A DNA stretch of 64,000 nt from ZC4RG30 sp049841155. GTDB taxonomy: Bacteria > Pseudomonadota > Gammaproteobacteria > Steroidobacterales > Steroidobacteraceae. Of the stretch, positions 42,037 to 51,610 are shown in pieces. Below the pieces are notes generated by a model, which was not told the DNA's origin, did no database searches, and saw only the letters and a list, made by a program, of their open reading frames with translations. A program made the position numbers and the translations under genes. The stretch is from positions 434,001 to 498,000 of the forward strand of contig JASGHI010000003.1 in the NCBI GenBank assembly GCA_049841155.1. The letters run 5' to 3'. Numbering within the stretch: position 1 is the stretch's first letter; each line of letters begins with the position of its first letter.

Positions 42037-45000
42037 TCGAGTTCGACCCATTCGCGCAGCCACGGGAAATACAGCGCCGCCCTGACCGGTTCGGGTCCCA
42101 GCCGTGCCGCAAGCGCGCGGTACAGCTGCAGCTGCGGCCGGTAGCGCGCCAGTTCGCTCGCCAGGAATCCGGCCAGATCGCCGCCGCCGTGGGTGCTGGT
42201 CTTGTAGTCCACCACCCAGCGCTGACCGGCTTCATCGACAAAGCTGCGGTCGATGATGATGTTGCGCAGCCGGCCGTCAGCGAGACCGGTGAGCCGCAAT
42301 TCGCAGTGGCTTTCGCGATGGCCGGGTGACAGCAGCCAGCGCGCGCGCGGGTCGTCACGCAGATTCCGCAGCCGCGCCAGCACATCGGTGGCCACCGCAG
42401 CGGCCCGCGTTTCGGGCAGGCCCAGTTGCCGCAGCTGGCGCTGTACGCCGGCCAGCAGCTGCGGCGATTCCAGCAGATTCCAGTCGCCGCTGCGGGCGAT
42501 GGCTTCCAGCACGGCATGCACCACGGTGCCTTCGGCGCGCGCCTGCGGTCCGACCCAGGTGAACTCGGGCCGCTCCAGGGTCTCGTCGCTGCCGGCATCG
42601 AGGCTGGGCAGCGTGCCCAGGGGTCTGCGGTTCACATGCGGATCGAAGTCGGTGGTACTGCGCAGCAGCGGATACACCGGCGGGACCGGCGCCGCAGCGG
42701 ATGGCGTCGGGGTGTCCGTTGTTGCCTCGACCGGAGCAAAGCTGCGACGCAGTGCGGGCCACAGCCGGCCCAGCAGCGAGCGCATGTCCGGGCGTGCCTC
42801 GCCGCTGTGCGGATCGCGCGCCGCCCAGGCTGTCAGCACCAGCCTTTCGCGCGCGCGGGTGAAAGCCACGTACGCCAGCCGCAGCTGTTCGTTGCGCTGC
42901 CGTTCCTGCTGCAGATTGCGGATGTAGGCGCTGAGCGCGTCCGAATCCGCCGTGGCGCCGATGCTGTGCACGGCAAGCAGCAGATCCTGGTGCTCGTCCG
43001 CCGCGGGCAGCTCCAGATAGCGCATCAGCGGCGCGCGGTCGGGCGGTGCCGGCTGCCCGATGCCCGGGACGAACACCACATCCCATTCCAGTCCCTTGGC
43101 GTGATGGATGGTGAGCACTTCGACGGGCGGTGTGCCCTCGGCGGCGGCCGCGGCAGGCGTGTCGCGCAGGCGGGCAGCGAGTTTGCGCAGCGCATGGCCG
43201 TCCACCGCCGGGTCATCGCGCAGCAGGCGGCGCAGCGCGCCGAGGTACTGGGCCGCGGCGTGACGCTGCGCTTCACCGGCGAGCGCCTCGCCGCCCAGTG
43301 CGCGCCACAGGGTTTCGATGGCATCGGGCAGTTGGGCGCGCTGTCGGTTCCGCCAGGCCGATACCAGCAGCGGCGCCGCCCGCTGCAGGCGCCGGCGGCC
43401 ATCTTCCGACACGCGCGCCCATGAGGCCGGATCCGCGAGGCGCGAGACCAGCAAGGCATCCGCATCCTCGCCGGCCAGTGCTGCCAGATCGGCGAGCAGC
43501 AGGCCGCAGGCCGGCGCACGCAGCACCGCCAGCCATGCCGTGCGGTCCCCGGCATGCAGCAGCGCGGCGCCCAGCGCCACCAGATCCAGCACGGTCTGGT
43601 GCTGCGCGAGCGAGGCCAGCGCCACACCGCGTACGGCAATGCCGGCTTCACGCAAGGCATCGAGCAGCGGCGGCGCGAGACGGCGGTCGCGCACCAGTAT
43701 GGCGATGCGCTGTTGGGGCGCGGTGGCCTGCTGTTCGCGGATGCGCGCGGCGATCCACTGCGCCTCGGTTGCCGCGTCATCCCCGGGCAGCGGCCACACC
43801 TGCACCGCGGGACCATCGGCTCCGGGAGCGCGGGCTGCTTCGGAAGCCAGGAAGCCCACTGCTGAAGTCCGCAGGTTCTCGCGCCGCGGGAAACACGCGG
43901 CGAAGACTTCATTGGCCCACTGCACCAGCTCCGGCCGGGAGCGGAAATTGCTGCGCAGCTGCAGGGCTTCCAGCGGCACCGCGCCGATGCCGTGCATGCG
44001 GGTGCGCAGGAACAGCCCGACTTCGGAATGGCGGAACAGGTAGATCGACTGCATGGGGTCGCCGACGAGGAACAGGCTGCGTCCGTCGCCCCTGCTCCAC
44101 CCGGCCGTCAGCGCGGCAATCAGTTCGACCTGCGTGGGCGAGACATCCTGGAATTCATCCACCAGCAGATGACGGATGCGCAGCGTGTGGCGGATGGCAA
44201 GCTCGGTCGGCTGGCCCTCGGCGATCAGCGCCTGGCGCGCCGTTGCCGCCACCTCGGCGTGATCCACCCGTCCCTGTTCGCGGAACACCAGCTGCAGTTC
44301 GGCGGCTGCCACGATGAGAATGCGCGCCAGCGCCGCTGTGGCCGCGCGGTCGGTGTCGCCGAGCTGCGCCTGCGGCAGCGCGCGCAGCCGGCGCAGGATG
44401 TCCTCGCAGTCCTCGACGGCGGCCAGTTCCTCCATCCACTCCTTCCAGCGGTTCTTGAGCTGCTTCTCGTGGGGAGGGAAACCGGCGGCGACCGTGATCT
44501 GCCTGCGCAGTGTTCCAGCTGCCGTCAGCGCCAGGTCCGCCATGGTCTGCCAGGCCGCGAGCGCCGGAGCCTGCGCCGCAAGCGTGGTTTGGGGCTGCAG
44601 CCACAGCCGCCAGCGGTCCGGCGCGTGGCCGGCCGCCTCGCGGTGCCGCGCACTGTCCTGCAGCAGCGCGGCCGCTTCGGCGAGCAATGATGGCGGCAGC
44701 AGGCGCGCGGTTTCTTCCAGCGACTCGGTGACGATGCGCTCGAGGCTGGCAACCACGGCCGCGGCCAGCCCCTCGGGGCGGTTGTCCACCATCAGCGGCA
44801 GCCAGCTGGCGCGCGCGTCCAGCAGGTCGGCGATGAGCTCCTCGGCGCGCTGCAGATTGTTGTCGAGGCGCTCGAGCAGCACGTCCGCATCCGGCTGCAA
44901 TGCGGCATCCGCATCGATGAGGCGCAGCGTGCGGCGCGCCGCAGTGCGGTACAGCGCCGTGGCATCGTCCACGACCTGCAGCGATCCCTGGAACCGGCCC

Positions 45001-45380
45001 AGCACTGGCATGGCGCGGGCGATCTCGTGATTGAGCGAATCGATGGTCTGGATGCGCAGCCGCGCTCCCAGCTCGTCAAGCGGCCAGCCGCGTCGCGCCG
45101 CCTGCGCCAGCGCTGCGGCTCGCAGCCGTGACCAGGTTGCGCCAACGGGGCCGGCTGCATCGAGCCCGCCTTCCAGCGCCAGCAGCACGCGCTCGCGCAT
45201 TTCCGCGGCGGCCTTGCGGGTGAAGGTGATCGCCAGCAGTTCCTCGGGTTCATCCACCTGCGCCAGCAGGCCGAGGAAGCGTTGCGCCAGCACGGTGGTC
45301 TTGCCCGAGCCGGCCGGAGCCTGCAGCAGGATGGAGCGCGACGGATCCAGTGCCAGCTCGCGGATGGCGGCGTCACTCAT
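42009..45380 (-). CDS. AddA-like UvrD-family helicase with C-terminal RecB nuclease domain
   Basis: A 1123-residue protein. The N-terminal Walker A is QAPAGSGKTTVLAQR, and further superfamily I motifs are AITFTRKAAAEMRERV, LVDEFQDVSPTQVELI, VGDPMQSIYLFRHSEVG, LTIHHAKGLEWDVVFVPG and AYVAFTRARERLVLTAW. The C-terminus has a PD-(D/E)XK nuclease: DRSFVDEAGQRWVVDYKTS and YRPQLQLYRALAARL. The product resembles AddA, which processes double-strand breaks for RecA loading. Partner AddB-like gene lies upstream and overlaps it by 8 bases. The ATG at 45380 is chosen; the open frame extends upstream into addB. Confidence 0.92.
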   Translation of the reverse strand: MSDAAIRELALDPSRSILLQAPAGSGKTTVLAQRFLGLLAQVDEPEELLAITFTRKAAAEMRERVLLALEGGLDAAGPVGATWSRLRAAALAQAARRGWPLDELGARLRIQTIDSLNHEIARAMPVLGRFQGSLQVVDDATALYRTAARRTLRLIDADAALQPDADVLLERLDNNLQRAEELIADLLDARASWLPLMVDNRPEGLAAAVVASLERIVTESLEETARLLPPSLLAEAAALLQDSARHREAAGHAPDRWRLWLQPQTTLAAQAPALAAWQTMADLALTAAGTLRRQITVAAGFPPHEKQLKNRWKEWMEELAAVEDCEDILRRLRALPQAQLGDTDRAATAALARILIVAAAELQLVFREQGRVDHAEVAATARQALIAEGQPTELAIRHTLRIRHLLVDEFQDVSPTQVELIAALTAGWSRGDGRSLFLVGDPMQSIYLFRHSEVGLFLRTRMHGIGAVPLEALQLRSNFRSRPELVQWANEVFAACFPRRENLRTSAVGFLASEAARAPGADGPAVQVWPLPGDDAATEAQWIAARIREQQATAPQQRIAILVRDRRLAPPLLDALREAGIAVRGVALASLAQHQTVLDLVALGAALLHAGDRTAWLAVLRAPACGLLLADLAALAGEDADALLVSRLADPASWARVSEDGRRRLQRAAPLLVSAWRNRQRAQLPDAIETLWRALGGEALAGEAQRHAAAQYLGALRRLLRDDPAVDGHALRKLAARLRDTPAAAAAEGTPPVEVLTIHHAKGLEWDVVFVPGIGQPAPPDRAPLMRYLELPAADEHQDLLLAVHSIGATADSDALSAYIRNLQQERQRNEQLRLAYVAFTRARERLVLTAWAARDPHSGEARPDMRSLLGRLWPALRRSFAPVEATTDTPTPSAAAPVPPVYPLLRSTTDFDPHVNRRPLGTLPSLDAGSDETLERPEFTWVGPQARAEGTVVHAVLEAIARSGDWNLLESPQLLAGVQRQLRQLGLPETRAAAVATDVLARLRNLRDDPRARWLLSPGHRESHCELRLTGLADGRLRNIIIDRSFVDEAGQRWVVDYKTSTHGGGDLAGFLASELARYRPQLQLYRALAARLGPEPVRAALYFPWLREWVELDHSPASENG

Positions 45381-48024
45381 CCGCAGTCTCCTGCTCCTCT
45401 TCCGGCGGCAGCGTGGCCCGCTCGCCGATGCGGCACAACGCCGGCAGATGGCAGCGGCGGCAGGCACCCGCGGCCGGCGCCACGGCGGCGAAACCGGCCA
45501 GATGTCCGGCCAGCAGTCGCTGCACCTCCTGCCGCCACTGGGCCGTCCACAGTTCCCAGTCTGCCAGGGGTGCAATGCCCGGCACGCCGGCATCGCCCTC
45601 GCTCACGCCCTTGAACGAGATCCTGCCCGGAACCAGCCGCGCCAGGGCCAGCGCCTGCACGCTCTGGCCCTGGTTCGCCAGCGCCGTGGCATACAGCGCC
45701 AGCTGCAGCGGGCGCGGTGATTCGCGGTCCATGGACACCACGTCGGACTGGCCGGTCTTGTAGTCGATCAGTAGCCGTCTTCCGTCCGCGAGGCGGTCGA
45801 TGCGGTCGACGCGCAGCCGCATGTCCACGCCGTCGATGGCGACGCGCAGCTGGTGCTCGCGCTGTACCACCTCGAAGGCGTCGCGGGCCGCTTCGAGCTC
45901 CAGCAGCCGCGCGAGCAGCGCAAGGCCACGCCGCTGCTCGCGGGCCAGCACGCGTTCATCCGGCGGCAGGGGACGCTTCGCGAGCACCAGGTGTTCGGCG
46001 CGGTGCCAGTGGTGCTGGATCAGCGCTGCGCGCGCTGCCGGGTCGAGCGCTGCGAGCTGCCGGCTGTCGCGCAGTTCGCCCCACAACCCATCGAGGGCGG
46101 CATGCAGCAGGTCGCCGCGCAGCCGCGGATCGATGCCTTCGGCCGGAACCTCCAGATTCGCGGCGCCGAGCCGCATTTCGGCCTGGGAGCGGAATGGACA
46201 ATCCTGCTGCAGCTGCAGGCGGCGCGAGGTGCCGCGCAATGCCGTACCCGGCCTCGTGACGAGCGCAGGCAGCGCGGAATCGACGATCTGCTCCATCCCT
46301 TCGTGCTGTGGCATAGCCGCTTCGGCGGGCAGCGGCAGCGGTTGCCAGGCGTGCACGGGCAGCAGCCGCGATGGTCTGCGGTGCAGGTCGCCATCGGTGG
46401 CGGCATAGCTCAGTACCAGCTGCCTGCTGCGCCGGCGCCAGCCCGCCAGCTCCTCCATGGCCTGCTGCCGACGCAGCTCCGCGCTTGCCTCGGGCCAGAG
46501 CGCTGCGCGCTGCGCCGCGAGGGCGAGGAAAGCGTCGGGGCGCGGCGGTGCGGGGAAGGCCTCTTCGGTCAATCCCAGTACCCAGATGCCGTCGTGGGTG
46601 GCGAGCGGATCGCCGCGGTCGTCCGTCAGGGTGATGGCCGCATCGCCGCTGGCAGCCTCGTGTGCGCCATGTCTTGCCAGCTGTTCGAGTTCCTGCCACG
46701 CGGCGGGCGCATCGAGCCGCAGCGCCAGTGCATCCAGTGACGCGAATTCATCCAGCAACTCGCGCCAGCGGGCATGGCACTGCGCGTCGCGTGAATCCAG
46801 CGCCCGGACACCCGGAAAATCGAGCGTGGCCAGTGCGCGGTCGAAGCGCCCTGCCCACTCGCCCGGCGTCCGGGTCTCGGTGGTTTCGGCGCCGAGCGCG
46901 GCGCTGGCGGCGCGCAGACGCGTTGCGCATTGCAGGGCCGCGGGATGTGTGGCGGCGAGCCCATCCAGTGCCGCGAGCAGCGCCGGCAGTGGCCAGTTCG
47001 TGCGTCCGAGGTCGCGCAAGACCGGTTCCAGCGCCGCGGGATCCTCATCGCTCCAGCGGAACCAGGGGCTGAGCAGCAGGCGCGACAGGTCCACCATTTC
47101 CAGGGGCGCCAGCAGCCCGCGCAGCAGGGTGATGGCCTGCTCGAGCATCGGGTGCTGCAGCAGCGGCTCGCCGCCGGCCACCGCCAGCCAGTGCGCATCG
47201 CGCAGCGGCGTCAGCGCTTCAGCCGTATCGTGTGTCAGGTGCCGCCACAGTGTGGCGGCAAGTTCGGACAGCGGCATGTCATCCCCGCCCTGCACCAGCA
47301 GCAGGCGCCGCGCGGGATCCGCGGCCAGCTGCTCCCGGCACCATGCTGCCGCGGCGCGGATCTCTTCCCCGGGGTCCTCTGCCCGCCATTGCTGCAGAGC
47401 TGTGGCGGAGGGTTCATCGGGCATCAGCAGCAGGGATTGTCCCGGCCACAGCAGCTCGCCCAGGCGGGCCTGCAGCGGTGTGAGGCCTGCCGCACCGGCA
47501 AAGCCCGGTGCCGGCGCGGCGAGTGCCGCCAGCGTTTCGGGTGCAGCGAGGCCCAGGATGATGGCCGATCTTGCCGCCGCGCGCTGTTCGACGCCGCGCA
47601 ATGCGCGCCACAGCAGCTCCTCTTCGGCCGTCAGCCGCGCGTGCGGCGCGGCGAGCAGCCATTGCCGGGCACGCGTTGCGGCACGGCGCAGCGCCGGCGC
47701 ATGCAGGCGCAGCAGTGCGTTGCCAGGGGATGACTGTTCCAGCTCGTGCAGCGCATCGCTCCACAGGCGCCGCTCCTGGGCGCGGTTGAGCACGCGCAGC
47801 CGGGCTGCGGGATGCGCGGGATCCACACCGCGCTGCCACTCCCGTGCCAGCCAGGCTTCCCAGGTGAGGACGTCGGGGCTCGCCCACACCTTGCGGCCGG
47901 CAGCGATCTGCCGCCGCGCCCAGGCCAGGCGCAGCCTTGCTCCGGCCTGGGGGGTGGGAACGATCACGCAGCGCCCCTGCTCCAGAGCTGCTGCCACACT
48001 GCGATCCATGAGCGCCGTGCTCAC
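45373..48024 (-). CDS. AddB-like nuclease with iron-sulfur staple (PD-(D/E)XK family)
   Basis: An 883-residue protein with a degenerate helicase-like N-terminal part and a C-terminal nuclease. RGDLLHAALDGLW, MRLRVDRIDRLADGRRLLIDYKTG and LQLALYATALANQ are the nuclease motifs. Four cysteines, C609 before the nuclease and C855, C858 and C864 after it (CRRCHLPALC), have the layout of the 4Fe-4S staple of AddB and related nucleases. The N-terminus VIVPTPQAGARLRLAWARR replaces the true Walker A, as in AddB. It is annotated in some genomes only as a probable DNA repair protein. Confidence 0.88.
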   Translation of the reverse strand: MSTALMDRSVAAALEQGRCVIVPTPQAGARLRLAWARRQIAAGRKVWASPDVLTWEAWLAREWQRGVDPAHPAARLRVLNRAQERRLWSDALHELEQSSPGNALLRLHAPALRRAATRARQWLLAAPHARLTAEEELLWRALRGVEQRAAARSAIILGLAAPETLAALAAPAPGFAGAAGLTPLQARLGELLWPGQSLLLMPDEPSATALQQWRAEDPGEEIRAAAAWCREQLAADPARRLLLVQGGDDMPLSELAATLWRHLTHDTAEALTPLRDAHWLAVAGGEPLLQHPMLEQAITLLRGLLAPLEMVDLSRLLLSPWFRWSDEDPAALEPVLRDLGRTNWPLPALLAALDGLAATHPAALQCATRLRAASAALGAETTETRTPGEWAGRFDRALATLDFPGVRALDSRDAQCHARWRELLDEFASLDALALRLDAPAAWQELEQLARHGAHEAASGDAAITLTDDRGDPLATHDGIWVLGLTEEAFPAPPRPDAFLALAAQRAALWPEASAELRRQQAMEELAGWRRRSRQLVLSYAATDGDLHRRPSRLLPVHAWQPLPLPAEAAMPQHEGMEQIVDSALPALVTRPGTALRGTSRRLQLQQDCPFRSQAEMRLGAANLEVPAEGIDPRLRGDLLHAALDGLWGELRDSRQLAALDPAARAALIQHHWHRAEHLVLAKRPLPPDERVLAREQRRGLALLARLLELEAARDAFEVVQREHQLRVAIDGVDMRLRVDRIDRLADGRRLLIDYKTGQSDVVSMDRESPRPLQLALYATALANQGQSVQALALARLVPGRISFKGVSEGDAGVPGIAPLADWELWTAQWRQEVQRLLAGHLAGFAAVAPAAGACRRCHLPALCRIGERATLPPEEEQETADE

Positions 48025-48039
48025 GGCCTGCGCAAGGAG

Positions 48040-49323
48040 CTACTTGAAGCGGCTGCTGGCGTCCACCACCCGCGCAGTGGGGGCTGCCTGCGGCGCGTGG
48101 CGCAGGGCCCAGGCCTCGAGATGGGATTCGATGCGCTCGAAGGCCTGCGTGAGCGTGGCCGCATCCGGCAGCAGCGTGGTGCGGAAGTAGTTCGTGTACG
48201 GCACGTTGAAGGCGCTGCCCGGCGTCACCAGCACATGCCGTTCTTCCAGCAGCTCCATGGCGAACTGCAGGTCATTGAATTGCGGCACGCGGTCTTCGCG
48301 CACCTCGATGAAGGAGTACAGCGCGCCTGCCGGAGGCGTGAAGCGCAGGTACTTGCTGCCTGCCACGGCGTCGATGACGGCCTTGCGCGATGCGTACAGC
48401 CTGCCGCCCGGCGATGCCAGCTCGATGGAGCTCTGGTGGCCGCCCAGCGCGCCCTGCACGGCCCATTGCGCCGGCACGTTGCTGCACATGCGCATGGAGG
48501 TGAGCAGTTCGAGCGACTGCAGATACTCGGTGGCGCGCTGCGTGGTTCCCGCAAAGCTCACCCAGCCGACGCGGTAGCCCGCCGCGCGATACACCTTGGA
48601 CAGGCCCGAGAGCGTGCCGCACACCGTGTCACGTACCAGCGAGGCGATGGGCACATGCCTGGCACCGTCGTAGGTGATGCCGTCGTAGATCTCGTCGCTG
48701 AGGATGAGCAGCTGGTGCTTCTCGGCGATGCGCACCAGCTTCTCGAGCGTCTCGCGCGAATACACGGCGCCGGTGGGATTGTTGGGGTTGATCACCACCA
48801 GCGCGCGCGTGCGCGGCGTGACCAGCGCCTCCACCTCTTCCGGGTCGGGGTTGAACTGGTTCTCCGGCCGGCAGGGATAGTGCACGGCCCGGCCGCGGTT
48901 CAGCGTGACGGCCGCGGTCCACAGCGGATAGTCCGGCTGCGGGACCAGCACCTCGTCGCCATCGCTGAGCAGCGCGCGCAGCGTCATGTCGATGAGTTCG
49001 GAGGTGCCGTTGCCGATGAACACCGTATCGGTGCTCACGCCCTTCACGCTGCGCTGCTGCTGCTGCAGCACGATGGCTTCGCGCGCCGGATAGATGCCCT
49101 TCTGGTGGCAGTAGCCTTCGGCCTGCGGCAGGTTCTCGATGAGGGCCAGGCGCATGAACTCCGGCGTGCGGAAGCCATAGGCGCCCGGGTTGCCGATGTT
49201 CAGGGCGATGATGTCGTAGCCCTGCCGTTCCAGCTCCAGGGCGCGGCGCGCCAGCGCTCCGCGGATCTCGTAACGCACGTGGCGGGTATTGTCGCTGGGG
49301 CGGATGTGGCTCTCGGTCTTCAT
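48040..49323 (-). CDS. Pyridoxal-phosphate aminotransferase, AlaA-like
   Basis: A 427-residue class I aminotransferase. The N-terminus RYEIRGALARRALELERQG and NIGNPGAYGFRTPEFM are typical of the glutamate-pyruvate aminotransferase AlaA (YfbQ) group. VINPNNPTGAVYS, LLILSDEIYDGITYDGA and the PLP lysine in SGLSKVYRAAGYRVGW follow. The ATG at 49323 is preceded by GAAGG. It lies 15 bases upstream of addB and 104 bases from the divergent etfB. The tail after residue 405 is longer than in E. coli AlaA. Confidence 0.88.
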   Translation of the reverse strand: MKTESHIRPSDNTRHVRYEIRGALARRALELERQGYDIIALNIGNPGAYGFRTPEFMRLALIENLPQAEGYCHQKGIYPAREAIVLQQQQRSVKGVSTDTVFIGNGTSELIDMTLRALLSDGDEVLVPQPDYPLWTAAVTLNRGRAVHYPCRPENQFNPDPEEVEALVTPRTRALVVINPNNPTGAVYSRETLEKLVRIAEKHQLLILSDEIYDGITYDGARHVPIASLVRDTVCGTLSGLSKVYRAAGYRVGWVSFAGTTQRATEYLQSLELLTSMRMCSNVPAQWAVQGALGGHQSSIELASPGGRLYASRKAVIDAVAGSKYLRFTPPAGALYSFIEVREDRVPQFNDLQFAMELLEERHVLVTPGSAFNVPYTNYFRTTLLPDAATLTQAFERIESHLEAWALRHAPQAAPTARVVDASSRFK

Positions 49324-49386
49324 GGGGGCGCCTTCATGCGGATTGGTGAGTGTAGCGTGATCCCCTGGTTTGCGGGTACCTCGGGT

Positions 49387-49392
49387 TATACT
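49387..49392 (+). promoter_or_regulatory. Candidate -10 element for etfBA
   Basis: TATACT lies 36 bases before the etfB start in the 104-base divergent gap. No convincing -35 is seen at 16-18 bases upstream, so only the -10 is proposed. Confidence 0.35.
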
Positions 49393-49427
49393 GGCGGTCC
49401 CGGAATTACCTCGCAAGACCAGCACAA

Positions 49428-50177
49428 ATGAAGCGCATTCTCGTCGGCATCAAGCGCGTGGTGGACTACAACGTACGCATCCGCGTGAAGCCGGACAACA
49501 CCGGCGTGGTCACCGACGGAGTCAAGCTCAGCATCAATCCCTTCGATGAAATCGCCCTCGAGGAGGCCCTGCGCCTGAAGGAGCGCGGCGCCGCCGACGA
49601 GGTGGTGGTGGTTTCCATCGGCCCTGCCGATGTCCAGAACCAGCTGCGCACCGCGCTCGCCATGGGGGCGGACCGTGCCCTGCTGGTGGCAAGCGATGCG
49701 CCGGTCGAGCCCCTCGATGCTGCAAGATTGCTGCTGAAGCTGGTGGAGCGCGAGCAGCCTTTCCTGGTGCTGCTGGGCAAGCAGGCCATCGACGACGACA
49801 ACAATCAGACCGGCCAGATGCTGGCGGGGCTGTGGGACCGCCCGCAGGCCACCTTCGCCTCGAAGGTGGAAATAACCGGCGAAGCGCTGCGCGTGACGCG
49901 CGAAGTGGATGCGGGCCTGGAGACGCTGGAAGTCGATCTGCCTGCCGTGGTGACCGTGGACCTGCGTCTCAACGAGCCGCGCTACGTGAAACTGCCGGAG
50001 ATCATCAAGGCGAAGAAAAAGCCGCTGGAAACGCTCGATCCGGCGGCGCTGGGCATCGCGCCGCGCGCACGCGTCCGGGCGGTACGCTACGACGCGCCGG
50101 CGGCCCGCGCGCGCGGCGTGCGTGTCAAGGATGTCGCCGAGCTGGTTGCGGCACTGGAATCGCGGGGGCTGATCTGA
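49428..50177 (+). CDS. etfB: Electron transfer flavoprotein beta subunit
   Basis: A 249-residue subunit that passes electrons from acyl-CoA dehydrogenases to the respiratory chain. It starts MKRILVGIKRVVDYNVRIRVKPD and has the AMP-binding signature region LLGKQAIDDDNNQTGQMLAG and VDLRLNEPRYVKLPEIIKAKKKP (key residues NEPRYVKLP). It shares one base with etfA. Together with the FadJ-like gene elsewhere in the window it serves fatty acid oxidation. Confidence 0.97.
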   Translation: MKRILVGIKRVVDYNVRIRVKPDNTGVVTDGVKLSINPFDEIALEEALRLKERGAADEVVVVSIGPADVQNQLRTALAMGADRALLVASDAPVEPLDAARLLLKLVEREQPFLVLLGKQAIDDDNNQTGQMLAGLWDRPQATFASKVEITGEALRVTREVDAGLETLEVDLPAVVTVDLRLNEPRYVKLPEIIKAKKKPLETLDPAALGIAPRARVRAVRYDAPAARARGVRVKDVAELVAALESRGLI

Positions 50178-51133
50178 TGAACAAGGTACTGCTGATCGCC
50201 GAGCATGATGGCCGGCACCTGAATCCCGCCACCGCCAAGGTGGTGAGCTGCGCCATGGCGCTGGGGGATGCAGAGATCACCCTAGCCGTCTTCGGCCGGG
50301 ATCTGGCTGCCGTGGGTGCCGAGGCCGCGCGCCTGGCCGGCGTCACGCGCGTGCAGCTGTTTGACGATCCGGCCCTGGCGCCGCCGCTGGCAGCGGTGCT
50401 GGCGCCGGTGGTTGCCGCCCGCGCCGCCGGCTGCTCGCATGTGTTCGCGCCCTCGACCACTTTCGGTAAGGATCTGCTGCCGCGCGTGGCCGCGCTGCTG
50501 GACGTGCCCGCAGTCAGCGACATCATGGCGGTGGAGTCACCCACGCGCTTCCGCCGGCCCGTCTATGCAGGCAATGCCATCCTCACGGTCGAGGTCACCG
50601 GCGTTGCGGTGGTGGTGGGTACCGTGCGCACGGCCTCTTTCGAGGCTGCCGCCGCGACCGGCAATGCGCCGGTGGAAACGGTGGGCGTCGCCGTCCCGGC
50701 CGTGACCCACAGCCGCGTGATCGCCCAGGCTCAGGCCCAGGAGGGTCGCCCCGACCTGCAGACCGCGCGCCGCGTGGTGTCCGGCGGACGGGCGCTGGGC
50801 AGTGCCGAGCAGTTCCAGATGGTGCAGGAGCTTGCCGACGTGCTGGGCGCCGCCGTGGGCGCCTCGCGTGCGGCCGTGGATGCCGGTTATGCCCCGAACG
50901 AACTGCAGGTAGGCCAGACGGGCAAGATCATCGCGCCGGAGCTCTACATCGCGCTGGGCATTTCCGGCGCCATCCAGCACATGACGGGGATCAAGGACGC
51001 GCGCACCATCGTCGCCATCAACAAGGATGCCGACGCGCCGATCTTCGAATCAGCCGACTACGGACTGGTGGGTGATATCTTCGAGCTGGTGCCGCAGTTG
51101 CGCGCTGCGCTTCAGAGCCGCGCCAGCAGGTAG
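50177..51133 (+). CDS. etfA: Electron transfer flavoprotein alpha subunit
   Basis: A 318-residue FAD-binding subunit. It begins NKVLLIAEHDGRHLNPATAK, contains VVSGGRALGSAEQFQMVQELAD, and ends with the FAD domain motif QVGQTGKIIAPELYIALGISGAIQH (key QTGK-x3-P-x-LYIA-x-GISGA) followed by IVAINKDADAPIFESADYGLVGD. It ends 22 bases inside the 3' end of the convergent peroxiredoxin gene. Confidence 0.97.
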   Translation: MNKVLLIAEHDGRHLNPATAKVVSCAMALGDAEITLAVFGRDLAAVGAEAARLAGVTRVQLFDDPALAPPLAAVLAPVVAARAAGCSHVFAPSTTFGKDLLPRVAALLDVPAVSDIMAVESPTRFRRPVYAGNAILTVEVTGVAVVVGTVRTASFEAAAATGNAPVETVGVAVPAVTHSRVIAQAQAQEGRPDLQTARRVVSGGRALGSAEQFQMVQELADVLGAAVGASRAAVDAGYAPNELQVGQTGKIIAPELYIALGISGAIQHMTGIKDARTIVAINKDADAPIFESADYGLVGDIFELVPQLRAALQSRASR

Positions 51134-51594
51134 TCCGCGGCCGAGACCTCGAACTTGCCGGGCGCTTCCACGTACAGCTGTTCGACGACGCCGTCCTTCA
51201 CCACCATGGCAAAGCGCTGCGCGCGCTGACCCATGCCGAAGCCGCTGGCGTCCAGCGTGAGGCCCAGCGCCTTCGCGTAGTCGGCATTGCCGTCGGCGAG
51301 CATGACGAGCTTGTCGCCCACGCCGGAGGCCTTGGCCCAGGCCTTCATCACGAACACATCGTTCACCGACATGCAGGCGATGGTGTCCACGCCCCTGGCG
51401 CGGATCTGGTCGGCATGTTCGACATAGCCCGGCAGGTGCCGCGCATCGCAGGTGGGCGTGAAGGCGCCGGGCACCGCAAAGAGCAGCACCCGCTTGCCAT
51501 CGAACAGCTGGCTGGTGCTGATCTCCTGCGGCCCATCCGCGGTAGGTGTCTTGAACTTGCCGGCCGGAACCCGCTCACCTACCGCGATGGTCAT
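51112..51594 (-). CDS. Peroxiredoxin, Prx5 group
   Basis: A 160-residue thiol peroxidase of the glutaredoxin-dependent Prx5 type. The peroxidatic cysteine is C49 in PGAFTPTCDARHLPGY, and a second cysteine is C73 in IACMSVNDVFVM. FGMGQRAQRFAMVVKDGVV is a typical later segment. It starts 16 bases after the TPR gene on the same strand, so the two may be co-transcribed. The ATG at 51594 gives the family N-terminus MTIAVGERVP. Confidence 0.95.
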   Translation of the reverse strand: MTIAVGERVPAGKFKTPTADGPQEISTSQLFDGKRVLLFAVPGAFTPTCDARHLPGYVEHADQIRARGVDTIACMSVNDVFVMKAWAKASGVGDKLVMLADGNADYAKALGLTLDASGFGMGQRAQRFAMVVKDGVVEQLYVEAPGKFEVSAADYLLARL

Positions 51595-51610
51595 ATCAGG
51601 ACTCCTTGTT

